A DNA stretch of 64,000 nucleotides from an uncultured Carboxylicivirga sp. (GCA_947503525.1 CANNEA010000007.1:248001-312000), one strand, 5' to 3'; positions 55,149-63,855 are shown, counted from the first letter of the stretch. Notes: a model not told the origin generated them from the letters alone. Translations and numbers: made by a program.

Positions 55149-56078
55149 TTAGAAGCTAATCAAAGTCAAACCAATGGTGTACGGATGAAGTTCCGGACCT
55201 TTATTATTCGTATAGAGAGTTGAGAAATTATAGGTACCATATAATTTTATAAAACGATAGCCCATTCTAACCATTACTCCATATTGAAATGGATTAATAT
55301 TAATATCCTTTCTGCTTTTTGATTTATTTCTGCTGCCGTTTTCATGATACACCATTTTGGTATGTCCCCATAAACGGAAGCCTGCATATGGCCCGGCTGA
55401 AATAAAGAATCGATTTTTGTCGTTTGCTGCCGGTAGTTGAAGCTCGATCAATAAAGGAATGTTTAAAAAAGCCGACATGATCTTGTTCTTAGTAACTGAT
55501 CGTTCCTCCTCAACAGGTATACCTATTGTAGCACCAGTTTCCGGATCACGTTCAAAATAGTATGGTTTGTCTGTACGGTAGTTATACCAGGTTAATCCCG
55601 ATCCAATAACCAATCCCAAGTTGTTTTTATAGCGCTGCAGACCAATATTATATTGCAGGAAATTAATCCCAACGGTGACCGATTTTCCGTGATTAAGATC
55701 CATAAAATTGGCGTCCTGTGGTAGACTGGTTGAAAAGTTACTTCCCATGTAGCCGTTGAAGCCCAATTCAAATCCAGCCCAATGACCTTTAAACCTATCT
55801 ATTGGCAGACGCACCATCCTTACTCGCGATCTGTTGTGATCCTCAATAACTTCAATGCGCCTTCGGCCAATCGTTACTTTTGTGATAGTATCATTATGTT
55901 CGTCCACCTCAACTTTAACTCCAGGAACGATGACCTCTGTTTTGTGTCCATCTTCAATAATTGTGACTACTCTAGTGGATGTTGATTCCTTCTTCGTTCT
56001 ATTTCTATCTCTTTGCGCATGTGAACTAAATGTACAGAAGGCAAGGAATAATATTGTTGTTAATATTGACCGATTCAT
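55149..56078 (-). CDS. Outer-membrane beta-barrel protein, paralogue of the WG-fusion barrel
   Basis: 309 residues: signal peptide (~1-21, ending SHAQ), a charged linker (RDRNRTKKESTSTRVVTIIEDGHKTEVIVPGVKVEVDEHNDTITKV) and a barrel (~95-309) that ends TIGLTLISF with a terminal Phe. The barrel aligns with the C-terminal half of the neighbouring gene (MVRMGYRFIKLYGTYNFSTLYTNNKGPELHPYTIGL against MARMGYRAINLYGTYYFSPLFKTDKGPELYPVSVGV). Porin-like family, role unknown. First gene of the pair, 21 bases before the WG gene. Confidence 0.8.
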   Translation of the reverse strand: MNRSILTTILFLAFCTFSSHAQRDRNRTKKESTSTRVVTIIEDGHKTEVIVPGVKVEVDEHNDTITKVTIGRRRIEVIEDHNRSRVRMVRLPIDRFKGHWAGFELGFNGYMGSNFSTSLPQDANFMDLNHGKSVTVGINFLQYNIGLQRYKNNLGLVIGSGLTWYNYRTDKPYYFERDPETGATIGIPVEEERSVTKNKIMSAFLNIPLLIELQLPAANDKNRFFISAGPYAGFRLWGHTKMVYHENGSRNKSKSRKDININPFQYGVMVRMGYRFIKLYGTYNFSTLYTNNKGPELHPYTIGLTLISF

Positions 56079-56159
56079 AGTATAGGTTTAATGTGAAAAC
56101 TCCGAATTTAAGATTCAGAAATAGGACGGCTCGCTAGCTCTTATAGTTACAAGGGGCAC

Positions 56160-56204
56160 AAAAAAAACTTGGCAGCCAACAATAACACACTGTCAACCAC
56201 CAAG
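56160..56204 (-). terminator. Possible terminator of the second kamA-like gene
   Basis: On the minus strand CTTGG (56204-56200) and CCAAG (56172-56168) bracket a loosely paired region and are followed by eight T. The stem is short, so confidence is limited. Confidence 0.4.
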
Positions 56205-56225
56205 CTAATAAGTTATTAAAATTAT

Positions 56226-57500
56226 CTATACCAAGGCCTTTTCCACTTCTTTAAGTTGATCGAACCACGTGGCCTGTTCATCATACTTCATAAAAAATGG
56301 TTTGAATGTTTTAGAATAATCACGATTCCGAACAAATTGAAGCATAAAGTATTTTTCATCATCAACCGGACTATCCACAACGCCCATTATTTGCACTTTC
56401 CCCGGCGCTGCTGACATTACAGGACCTGTAACAGTTTTTGCAAAACTACCGGCTTTCCTTATGGCATCTGAATAGATATCATATACTTTAGTTATTGGTA
56501 ATTGAAAATACCCATAAGGTCCCGTTTCCCGCTCAACAAACATGTAATATGGTACCATTCCCATTATAACCTGTTTACTCCACATTTTAGACCACATGTC
56601 CGCATCATCATTAATATGTCGTAACAATGGCGCTTGAGTTCGAATTTGAGCACCTGTTGATCTAATATTTTGTATCGCTTCGCTTACAACCGCATTGCTC
56701 ATTTCATTAATATGATTGAAGTGAGCCATTATGGACAGGTGAAATCCATTATCCACAATTTTCTTAAACAGATCAAGTAACTCCTGAGCCTCGTCATTAT
56801 ATTGAGGCAGATAGGCAAAAGGCCAATACGTAAGAGATTTTGTTCCAAAGCGGATCGTATCTAAATGTGGGATTTTAGCTTCAATAATTTTATCAATATA
56901 TCTTGATATTGTTCTTGGGCTCATAATCATCGGATCGCCACCTGTAAACAATATTTCATGAAGATGATCCTGACTACGGATATATTCAATTACATCATCA
57001 ATTTCCTTCATCGAAAATTGCAAATCAAGATCTTTAACAAATTGAGGCCATCTGAAACAAAATGTGCAATTCGCATGACACGTTTGACCTTGCGTTGGAA
57101 AAAACAGAGCTATATCACGATATTTATGCTGAACGCCATCTAATGTTTCTCCATTTAATCTCGGTACATTGGATTGCTGATTAGCCGGATGTGGATTCAT
57201 CCTTAATCTGATATCATTAACAATCTGTGTTAATTTATGACTTGGCATTTCACTTTCCACAGCTTGCTTAACCCTGAGGTAATCCTCTTTCGGCAGCATA
57301 TGTCGGTTCGGGAATGTAAGTATATAAACCGGGTCAGTTTCATAATTCTCCCAATCGATCAGATAATCAACTACATAATTATTGGCTTTAAAAGGTAAAA
57401 CTTTAGATACAATCTCAATTTCCTGTTTAACCTCTTCAGGCAAATACTTCATGTATTCAATTGAACGAAAATTCTTTACGTTATATGATATTAATTTCAT
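56226..57500 (-). CDS. KamA-family radical SAM enzyme (paralogue 2)
   Basis: 424 residues, collinear with paralogue 1 at 18165. Radical SAM motif CHANCTFC (Cys 141, 145, 148) and FTGGDPMIM, then AHFNHINE, QAPLLRHIN and GPVMSAAPGKVQIMG. As in paralogue 1, the glycine-rich PLP loop of lysine 2,3-aminomutase is reduced to APGK; the Lys there is the best candidate for PLP. The HFR motif after the lysine-enzyme PYY is YFQLP here (YFGV in paralogue 1). An aminomutase-type reaction is expected, substrate unknown. No lysine-fermentation genes (kamDE, kal) are adjacent. Confidence 0.85.
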   Translation of the reverse strand: MKLISYNVKNFRSIEYMKYLPEEVKQEIEIVSKVLPFKANNYVVDYLIDWENYETDPVYILTFPNRHMLPKEDYLRVKQAVESEMPSHKLTQIVNDIRLRMNPHPANQQSNVPRLNGETLDGVQHKYRDIALFFPTQGQTCHANCTFCFRWPQFVKDLDLQFSMKEIDDVIEYIRSQDHLHEILFTGGDPMIMSPRTISRYIDKIIEAKIPHLDTIRFGTKSLTYWPFAYLPQYNDEAQELLDLFKKIVDNGFHLSIMAHFNHINEMSNAVVSEAIQNIRSTGAQIRTQAPLLRHINDDADMWSKMWSKQVIMGMVPYYMFVERETGPYGYFQLPITKVYDIYSDAIRKAGSFAKTVTGPVMSAAPGKVQIMGVVDSPVDDEKYFMLQFVRNRDYSKTFKPFFMKYDEQATWFDQLKEVEKALV

Positions 57501-57692
57501 TCTTCCTTTTTAAAATGTAATAATCCAAAGTGAATTCCATAAAAATACTAAATCATCTTTATATCTGAAAACTTACATTGCCGATGAAACTCACCAAATC
57601 CAGTTAAAGAACTAATTATCTAGGCATTATAGCCCTATCAATTTATAAGAAGTAATTGAGCTTGACTATTTAAATATTGAAAAAAATCCTTA

Positions 57693-57723
57693 ACTTGAAG
57701 TTTAATACTTCAACACTTCAAGT
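57693..57723 (+). promoter_or_regulatory. Inverted-repeat operator upstream of the flavoprotein gene
   Basis: TTGAAGT-TTAAT-ACTTCAA (57695-57713) is a perfect 7-bp inverted repeat, and ACTTGAAG (57693-57700) also mirrors CTTCAAGT (57716-57723) directly before the ATG. Three half-sites thus overlie the likely promoter and start. Confidence 0.5.
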
Positions 57724-58281
57724 ATGCGGGTAGCAATTTTCACAGGAAGTCCTCGAAAAAAAGGTAACACGGCAATGATGGCCAGCTTACTCGCTGAAAA
57801 ATTGTCCAGTACTGAAATTCAGGTTGAAATATTCGATTTGTATGACCACAATATTGAACCTTGCTCTGATTGTCGTACATGTAAAACTGAAAAGTTACTC
57901 TGCATTCGCCAGGATGGCATGATTAACTTATACAAAAAAATGGAAGAGGCCGATGTGTTGGTCTTTGGTACACCTATCTATTGGTTCGGTCCTTCGGGCC
58001 AGACTAAGATGATGATTGATCGATTTCGACCTTACTTTGTAAATAAAAAATTATATGGCAAAAAGGCTGCATTGTTACTTCCTTCTGCCTCGGAGCAAGA
58101 AGACAGCGCTCTAACCATAGAACAATTTAGTAAAGTATTTAAAGCACTCGGAATGGAATATCTGGATACAATAAGCATTAAAGCTTATGATGAGGGTGAT
58201 GCGCTAAAAAATGATCGAATCCACGACTTCATTATTGATCTGAAAAACCGAATTTTAGAAACTGAAAAGAACATCATTTAG
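57724..58281 (+). CDS. Flavodoxin-fold NADPH-dependent FMN reductase, iron-sulfur flavoprotein-like
   Basis: 185 residues. Flavodoxin-like FMN loop GSPRKKGNTAMMASLLAEKL at the N-terminus, and FGTPIYWFGPSGQTKMMIDRF later. Between them Cys 47, 50, 53 and 60 form C-x2-C-x2-C-x6-C, the compact motif of iron-sulfur flavoproteins (Isf) that hold a 4Fe-4S cluster, although many relatives in this family lack a cluster. It likely shuttles electrons between NAD(P)H or ferredoxin and an acceptor such as oxygen species or quinones. Its promoter carries an inverted repeat. The next gene on the strand (acyl-CoA dehydrogenase) is 150 bases away. Confidence 0.82.
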   Translation: MRVAIFTGSPRKKGNTAMMASLLAEKLSSTEIQVEIFDLYDHNIEPCSDCRTCKTEKLLCIRQDGMINLYKKMEEADVLVFGTPIYWFGPSGQTKMMIDRFRPYFVNKKLYGKKAALLLPSASEQEDSALTIEQFSKVFKALGMEYLDTISIKAYDEGDALKNDRIHDFIIDLKNRILETEKNII

Positions 58282-58431
58282 AGGCATTTAAATATAGTTT
58301 TCTTATTTTCGCATCCCTTTATCTTTAATAAATCTAAACTTATTCATTCTTAATTCGTTAATAAGCTCATACACTCCAACTTTAAGGTATATAATATCAT
58401 AATTGGAGTTAAACCATAAAAATAAAACTAA

Positions 58432-59952
58432 ATGCTTAACGCAGGAGAAGTAAAAGGGAAAATTGAAAGTGCGTTTGACGTATTGCTAAATGATCTAAAG
58501 CAGAAAATGAAGAGTGTATATCACGATCGGAGTAAGATTGATGATATGGCAGTAAAACGCGGTATGCCTCCATTTGTGATGCGCGAAATAATGTCGGCCA
58601 ATCCATTTTCTGCAATTATCCCAAAAGAACACGGTGGATTAGGAGGAGATGTAAAAGAGAGTATCGCATTAATGAGTACGGCTTCATATGAATCACTCGC
58701 ATTATCATTAACTTTTGGTATTAATACGGCTTTATTTCTGCAGCCGGTGATGAAAGCAGGGCAAAAAGATTACGTGGCTGAAGTTCTTAATCGTTTTGTA
58801 ACTAAGGGTAATATGGGTGGATTAATGATTACCGAGCCGGATTTTGGAAGCGATGCCTTGAGTATGCAAACCTTTGCTAAAGATAATGACACACATTTTG
58901 ACTTAAACGGTACTAAACATTGGGCTGGACTTACCGGCTGGGCCGATTACTGGCTACTTACTGCCCGTCAGGATATGGGCGACGGTAAACTGGCACGAGA
59001 TATTGACTTCTTTGTTTGTGATGTCACTCAGCCTAATCAAGGTATAGAGGTGGAGGAGTTTTTTGAAAATCTTGGACTATATCAAATCCCATACGGACGA
59101 AATAAGATTGATGTTAAAATACCAAAGATTCAGAAACTTATTCCTGAACGTTCCGGAGTGAAGTTGATGTTGGACTTATTGCACCGAAGTAGAATGTCTT
59201 TTCCGGGTATGGCTATGGGCTTTATTCAGCGTATGCTTGATGAGGCCATTTCACATTGTAGGCAACGATTTGTTGGCGGCAAAAGCTTGTTAAATTATGA
59301 TCAGGTACAACAACGTTTGGCCGAATTACAATCGCGATTTACTATAGTTTCAGCAATGTGCGTTAACAGTAGTGAAAAGGCCGGACTTAAAAACGATTTG
59401 TCAGGTATTGGTATAGAGGCCAACGCCGTAAAGAGTATTGCAACAGATATGATGCAAGCCGCCTCACAAACGCTGCTTCAACTAGTTGGAGCAAAAGGTT
59501 ATAAACTAAATCATATAGCAGGACGCTCAACTGTTGATAGTCGTCCGTTCCAAATATTTGAAGGATCCAACGACATGTTGTATTCACAAATATCCGAAGC
59601 AGTATTAAAACTTATGCGTAAAGCTAAGCTGGATAATCTTTTGGATTTTACAAAGAGCTATGATTTGACTCAAAAAGCCAGCGATATCGTGAAAGATTTA
59701 ATAAACTTTAAGTTAGACCCAAGTATGCCTCAACGTAAATTGGTTGATCTTGGACAAATAGTTGGTAGGGTGATCTGCATTGATCAGGTTCTCGCTCTAA
59801 ATGAAAAAGGTTTTGATAAAAACCTGAGCAATGGCGCGATAGAATATTTACGCCAGGAGATTTCAAATCTTATTTCTTCGTTTAAATACCAAAACAAAAC
59901 TCAAGTGATTGAAGACTATCAATCCAATAGTAATTGGATGAGTTTTGCATAA
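58432..59952 (+). CDS. Acyl-CoA dehydrogenase family protein
   Basis: 506 residues. N-terminal helical domain, middle beta domain (NMGGLMITEPDFGSDALSMQTFAKDND, HWAGLTGWADYWLLTARQDM), and C-terminal helical domain with RSRMSFPGMAMGFIQRMLDEAISHCRQR and FQIFEGSNDMLYSQI. The Glu of FEGSND (~377) occupies the catalytic base position. It dehydrogenates an acyl-CoA thioester using FAD; electrons would go to an electron-transfer flavoprotein. The chain specificity is unknown, and no thiolase or hydratase gene is adjacent. It is ~100 residues longer than typical short-chain dehydrogenases, with an extra C-terminal helical region. Confidence 0.88.
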   Translation: MLNAGEVKGKIESAFDVLLNDLKQKMKSVYHDRSKIDDMAVKRGMPPFVMREIMSANPFSAIIPKEHGGLGGDVKESIALMSTASYESLALSLTFGINTALFLQPVMKAGQKDYVAEVLNRFVTKGNMGGLMITEPDFGSDALSMQTFAKDNDTHFDLNGTKHWAGLTGWADYWLLTARQDMGDGKLARDIDFFVCDVTQPNQGIEVEEFFENLGLYQIPYGRNKIDVKIPKIQKLIPERSGVKLMLDLLHRSRMSFPGMAMGFIQRMLDEAISHCRQRFVGGKSLLNYDQVQQRLAELQSRFTIVSAMCVNSSEKAGLKNDLSGIGIEANAVKSIATDMMQAASQTLLQLVGAKGYKLNHIAGRSTVDSRPFQIFEGSNDMLYSQISEAVLKLMRKAKLDNLLDFTKSYDLTQKASDIVKDLINFKLDPSMPQRKLVDLGQIVGRVICIDQVLALNEKGFDKNLSNGAIEYLRQEISNLISSFKYQNKTQVIEDYQSNSNWMSFA

Positions 59953-59985
59953 TTGAACATACACTTTTACAGAATTCCAATACAT

Positions 59986-60027
59986 AAAAAATGGACCTGC
60001 TCAATTGAGCGGGTCCATTTTTGTTTT
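59986..60027. terminator. Bidirectional terminator
   Basis: ATGGACCTGCTC (59991-60002), loop AATT, GAGCGGGTCCAT (60007-60018), one G-T pair, with A- and T-rich flanks, between the convergent acyl-CoA dehydrogenase and blaR1 genes. Confidence 0.9.
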
Positions 60028-61994
60028 TATTCCTTATCAGTATTTTTTTGAGTTAAGGTGATAGGAAACATTTTACGATACACCTTCTGTTCTTTCCAAT
60101 CTAACTCCGCAAACACTTTACCTTCCTTTTGTGCAGCTTCCTCACGAACAGAATTTATTGTTTTATGCACCAAATCAATGGTTCGAATATAATCATTGTA
60201 CGATGTTGAATTATCATACTCATACAACATCACATATTTCTTATTCTTCCTGATGTGTTTATCCAATTTTGCAGAAAAATCAACATAGTTCTTGCCTATT
60301 TCAAAAAGCTCAATTCCTTCCTCCTTTAATACTTCCTTCTCCATCCACTTCGCATCCATTGGAGGTAATAGGTTAAACAAAGCCATATAATCCGAACCGG
60401 AATGACCTTTAATCTTAGCCAGGTAACCGAGCTTAAGGTTATTAGACCTTCGCATTGCACCCTTTATCTCATCAACATGTTCCATGTTTGCATCTCTATC
60501 AATATTTAATAGTACAGACATTTTATTGACTTTATCCTGATCGGCATCAGACCTTATTTTCTTTAATAACTTTTCCAATTTTTTGGTCTCACAAAACTCC
60601 CCATCAACAAAAACTTTACTTTCACTTAAAGAAATAGTGCATAGAATCATTTCCTTTTTATAGGGCTTTAACTGGCTTGCATAAGGCAAATTAAGTTTTT
60701 GAATATTATCACTTAAAACCATATAGGAATTTCCTTCTTTATCACGTGTATAAGTAATGGTTTCCCTTTTATCCCATACTATAGAAAACTGATCACCCTC
60801 TATTTTATAGTCATATTTTTTATCATTTAGTAATAAATAATCCGGGTGAACCTCCAGTGCATATTCATTGACATATAAATTATTGCCTTTTTCCGGATTA
60901 ATAGATACTAACTTATCCGATTTGATTTCCAAAAGTTGAACCTGTCCGGTATTTCTATCAGTATTGATCCAATGCCCATACAAGGCATTAGTATCATTAA
61001 CCGATATTTCTCCAAGTCCCAGGCTTTCACTCCTTGTTGTCATATCGGCAAAAAGGAAAAAAGCAGCAATTAAGATCGGTACTAAGGCGATGGCTTTCAT
61101 TTTGCCCATCAATCCTGATTTATTTTTGTTCATCATGGCTATTCGTTTTTTAATTGATAATAAATTAAAATTATTTACCAGCTCAACTGAGCGAATGCTG
61201 ATTAACTGACTCAGTAAGAGAGACTGATAATCAAATAACTCATGTCCTTTTTCAACTACCGTCCTATCGGCAATGTACTCGTGACATGTTTTAATTGATT
61301 TCTGTATGCGCCATGTAAGCGGATTAAACCATTGGAAAATCGTAATGATATGTGCCAATATTAAATCCACTGTATGTTTATGCTCCACATGAACTTTTTC
61401 ATGTGTCAATACCTGTTCGAATTCATTTGTATTTAAAATACTTGGATTAACAAAAACCCAGTTAAAGAAGGAAAAAGAGGGTAACTCATCTTTAAGTATA
61501 ACCAAATTATAAAGCCCTTCCTTTTGGATTACAGAATGTCTAATCGTTTTCCGCAAATCTCTTAATAAAAAGAGTAAGCGAAATGAAAAGAACAGTACTC
61601 CGACTATATAAATTATGAATAGTACGCTTGCAAGACTTATAATAGAATGAGGGTAAGAATTCTGATTTGAGACCGCTTTATCGACATTAGATTCTTCTCC
61701 GGTTACTTCAGGCATTATCTCATCAGTAAACTCCGGATCAGTAAGTAGAATTATATTTTCGTAATAATTTCTAAATTGCTTAATCTCTTGAGCTGTTTCT
61801 TTAATGTAACTTTCTCCTTCGATATCAATTGGTAATGTTAGCAAAGGAACCGTTAGAGCCAGAAACATCGAGAACAGCAAATAAAAACGATTAAACGTAA
61901 AATAGGTCTCCTTACGAAAAAACAGAATATACCCCAGATAAAACAAACTAAGGCATAATCCGGACTCGAATAAATATATCAGAAACTTAGCCAT
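60027..61994 (-). CDS. BlaR1-type M56 membrane metalloprotease sensor
   Basis: 655 residues. Four membrane segments in the first ~315 residues surround the cytosolic zinc protease core with His-198-Glu-Lys-Val-His-202 and a third ligand around Glu-239 (CHEYIADRTV). After a last membrane helix (~300-316) a ~335-residue periplasmic region follows. It contains no PBP-type Ser-x-x-Lys beta-lactam sensor; instead ~335-420 is beta-rich (LYGHWINTDRNTGQVQLLEI) and ~470-530 (SVLLNIDRDANMEHVDEIKGAMRRSNNLKLGYL) looks like an ExbD-type domain. It likely cleaves BlaI in response to an unknown envelope signal. The ATG overlaps the blaI stop by eight bases. Confidence 0.88.
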   Translation of the reverse strand: MAKFLIYLFESGLCLSLFYLGYILFFRKETYFTFNRFYLLFSMFLALTVPLLTLPIDIEGESYIKETAQEIKQFRNYYENIILLTDPEFTDEIMPEVTGEESNVDKAVSNQNSYPHSIISLASVLFIIYIVGVLFFSFRLLFLLRDLRKTIRHSVIQKEGLYNLVILKDELPSFSFFNWVFVNPSILNTNEFEQVLTHEKVHVEHKHTVDLILAHIITIFQWFNPLTWRIQKSIKTCHEYIADRTVVEKGHELFDYQSLLLSQLISIRSVELVNNFNLLSIKKRIAMMNKNKSGLMGKMKAIALVPILIAAFFLFADMTTRSESLGLGEISVNDTNALYGHWINTDRNTGQVQLLEIKSDKLVSINPEKGNNLYVNEYALEVHPDYLLLNDKKYDYKIEGDQFSIVWDKRETITYTRDKEGNSYMVLSDNIQKLNLPYASQLKPYKKEMILCTISLSESKVFVDGEFCETKKLEKLLKKIRSDADQDKVNKMSVLLNIDRDANMEHVDEIKGAMRRSNNLKLGYLAKIKGHSGSDYMALFNLLPPMDAKWMEKEVLKEEGIELFEIGKNYVDFSAKLDKHIRKNKKYVMLYEYDNSTSYNDYIRTIDLVHKTINSVREEAAQKEGKVFAELDWKEQKVYRKMFPITLTQKNTDKE

Positions 61995-62361
61995 CTTTCT
62001 TTTGTTTTAGGTCTTCAAGCATGTTTATAACTTCATTGACTTCTTCAATTTTAAGATTTTTGTCTTCTGAAAAGAAATTGACCACTTGTTTAAAAGAATT
62101 ATTAAAGTAGTTGTTGACCAAACTTCCCATCTGGCTTTTACGATAATCTTCTTTCGTAATCATTGGAAAATACTCGTAGGTTCCTCCATACTTAGTAAAT
62201 CCAATAATATCCTTCTTAACCAATACTCTGACAATAGTTGAAACACTATTATACGGTGGTTTAGGGTCAGGAAACATAGCTTGTATATCTTTTACGAAAC
62301 CTTTTTCTAGCTCCCATAAAATCTGCATTATCTTTTCTTCTGCTTTTGTTAAAGTAACCAT
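61987..62361 (-). CDS. BlaI/MecI/CopY-family transcriptional repressor
   Basis: 124 residues. Winged helix-turn-helix at ~1-75 (LTKAEEKIMQILWELEKGFVKDIQAMFPDPKPPYNSVSTIVRVLVKKDIIGFTKYGGTYEYFP) followed by a helical dimerisation part. It represses its own operon until inactivated by proteolysis through BlaR1. It overlaps blaR1 by eight bases (ATGGCTAA), so both proteins are made in coupled fashion. Three palindromes lie in its promoter. Confidence 0.93.
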   Translation of the reverse strand: MVTLTKAEEKIMQILWELEKGFVKDIQAMFPDPKPPYNSVSTIVRVLVKKDIIGFTKYGGTYEYFPMITKEDYRKSQMGSLVNNYFNNSFKQVVNFFSEDKNLKIEEVNEVINMLEDLKQKKDG

Positions 62362-62390
62362 TGTAACACTAAGTTAGTTAATCAGCACTT

Positions 62391-62455
62391 CAAACCTACA
62401 ACTTATATTTAAGTTTGTCAACTTATTTTTACGTTTTCTAACTTATTTTTAAGTT
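62391..62455 (-). promoter_or_regulatory. blaI-blaR1 promoter with three palindromic operators at 20-bp spacing
   Basis: AACTTA-N4-TAAGTT at 62400-62415 and 62440-62455 (perfect), and AACTTA-TTTT-TACGTT at 62420-62435 (one mismatch): starts exactly 20 bases apart. On the minus strand the -7 box TAGGTTTG (62398-62391) and a TTG (62421-62419) bracket operator 1; operator 2 covers the -33 region. A BlaI dimer on each site would sit on the same helical face. These sites differ from the classical TACA-TGTA BlaI operator. Confidence 0.7.
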
Positions 62456-62520
62456 GTCAATTAGCATTCATACTCCAAATCCCTTTATTCATGGCCCTTT
62501 TAGAGGAAAGGTAATTTTAT

Positions 62521-62569
62521 AAAAAAAGGATTGAAAGATTAAATACTTAACTTAATCTTTCAATCCTTC
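62521..62569 (-). terminator. Terminator of the tetR-nitroreductase operon
   Basis: AAGGATTGAAAGATTAA and its perfect complement TTAATCTTTCAATCCTT form a 17-bp stem; on the minus strand it is followed by seven T (62527-62521). Confidence 0.88.
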
Positions 62570-62601
62570 AAACTAATTCTAATAAACTCTAAACGTCTTT
62601 A

Positions 62602-63234
62602 CTATTCAATTACACTTACCAAATCTTCTTTATCTTTTCGCACTTTCCTTAAATTTACCAACCAATCATTTTCAACATCTCTATACCCTATTGGTAACAT
62701 TACACAACTTCTTAAACCTTTTGAACGAAGGTCTAAAATTTCATCAACAGCGTCCGGATCAAAGCCTTCCATAGGCGTACTGTCAACCCCAACAAAAGCC
62801 GCAGCCGCAATAGCTTGTGAAAAGGCAATGTATGCCTGACGAGCTGCATGATTAAAATTCACTTCAGCATCACGTTGAGGATAGCTATTCAGTAACATCT
62901 GACGATAATCTTCCCAACCTTGATTTTTAAACCCGCGAACAGCATTGGTTAAATCAAACATCTTATTAATACGTTCGGGAGTATAAGTATCCCAGGCAAC
63001 AAATACTAATAAGTGTGAACAATCTGTCACCACTGTCTGGTCCCAGGCCACTGCGCGTATTTTCTTCTTTAATTCGGGATTTTTAATTACTAAAATCTCA
63101 AAAGGCTGAAGTCCACTTGATGTTGGAGCTAAGGATGCAGCTTCAAGTATTGTATCAATCTTATCTTGCTCAACTTCACTACCGTTCATTGCTTTGGTAG
63201 CGTATCTCCAATTCAACTTATCTAATAATTCCAT
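62602..63234 (-). CDS. Nitroreductase-family NAD(P)H oxidoreductase
   Basis: 210 residues. FMN-binding signature RYATKAMNGSEVEQDKIDTILEAASLAPTSSGLQPFEILVI (NfsB-like), plus SQAIAAAAFVGVDSTPMEGFDPDAVDEIL and MLPIGYRD. Dimeric FMN enzyme that reduces nitroaromatics, quinones or similar electrophiles with NAD(P)H; the physiological substrate is unknown. It follows a tetR gene on the same strand after 42 bases that contain a palindromic operator, so induction by the substrate through the TetR protein is plausible. Confidence 0.9.
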   Translation of the reverse strand: MELLDKLNWRYATKAMNGSEVEQDKIDTILEAASLAPTSSGLQPFEILVIKNPELKKKIRAVAWDQTVVTDCSHLLVFVAWDTYTPERINKMFDLTNAVRGFKNQGWEDYRQMLLNSYPQRDAEVNFNHAARQAYIAFSQAIAAAAFVGVDSTPMEGFDPDAVDEILDLRSKGLRSCVMLPIGYRDVENDWLVNLRKVRKDKEDLVSVIE

Positions 63235-63245
63235 ATCGTTAATTT

Positions 63246-63259
63246 AATGAATGTTCATT
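63246..63259. promoter_or_regulatory. Palindromic operator before the nitroreductase gene
   Basis: AATGAATGTTCATT, a perfect 6-bp inverted repeat around TG; the same sequence with one change occurs at 63912-63925 before tetR. Confidence 0.6.
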
Positions 63260-63276
63260 TATTTTAATTAAAAAAA

Positions 63277-63855
63277 TTACACTTTTATACTATCCCATGC
63301 CAATTGAAAAGCGGACTTCAACATATCGTCACCCAAAGGGCAAATATCATTTACAACTGAACTCAAATAAAACGCCATCGGGTAAATCGAATAGGCATAT
63401 AAAAGAAATGGTGAAATTTCTTTTATGATTCCTTCCTCCTGCCCCCTCTTCCACAAATCCAGAAGCGGTTGCAGGTGCACTAAACCCTCCTTTCTAATCT
63501 CAAGATCGATAAGTGGAGCATTATCGCATTGTGACAAAAACTCTGCCTCTTGTGAATAAGCCATTTTGAACTTTGCGATGTTAAACCATATGTGTTCAAA
63601 GCTTTTCTTAACCGGCAAGGATTCGTTATAAGCATCAAAGGCACTTTTGCTAAAAGAGGCTTTAACATTAAGATATAATTGATTGACTAAATCCTGTTTG
63701 TTTTCGAAATAAATATAGATAGTTGCAGGTGATACATTAGCCATTTTGGCCACCTTTGCCATAGATGCCTCTTGTATACCACCGTTATTTATTAAAGCTA
63801 AAGTGGCTTTAAATAAAGCATTTTGTTTGTCAATACTTTTTTGAAGTTTAGCCAT
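63277..63855 (-). CDS. TetR-family transcriptional regulator
   Basis: 192 residues from ATG 63855 (MAKLQKSIDKQNALFKATLALI), preferred over 63903 because the extra 16 residues are hydrophobic and unlike the family. Helix-turn-helix at ~25-55 (IQEASMAKVAKMANVSPATIYIYFENKQDLVNQLY). The C-terminal ligand domain is variable. Probably represses itself and the nitroreductase gene through the matching palindromes. Confidence 0.9.
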   Translation of the reverse strand: MAKLQKSIDKQNALFKATLALINNGGIQEASMAKVAKMANVSPATIYIYFENKQDLVNQLYLNVKASFSKSAFDAYNESLPVKKSFEHIWFNIAKFKMAYSQEAEFLSQCDNAPLIDLEIRKEGLVHLQPLLDLWKRGQEEGIIKEISPFLLYAYSIYPMAFYLSSVVNDICPLGDDMLKSAFQLAWDSIKV

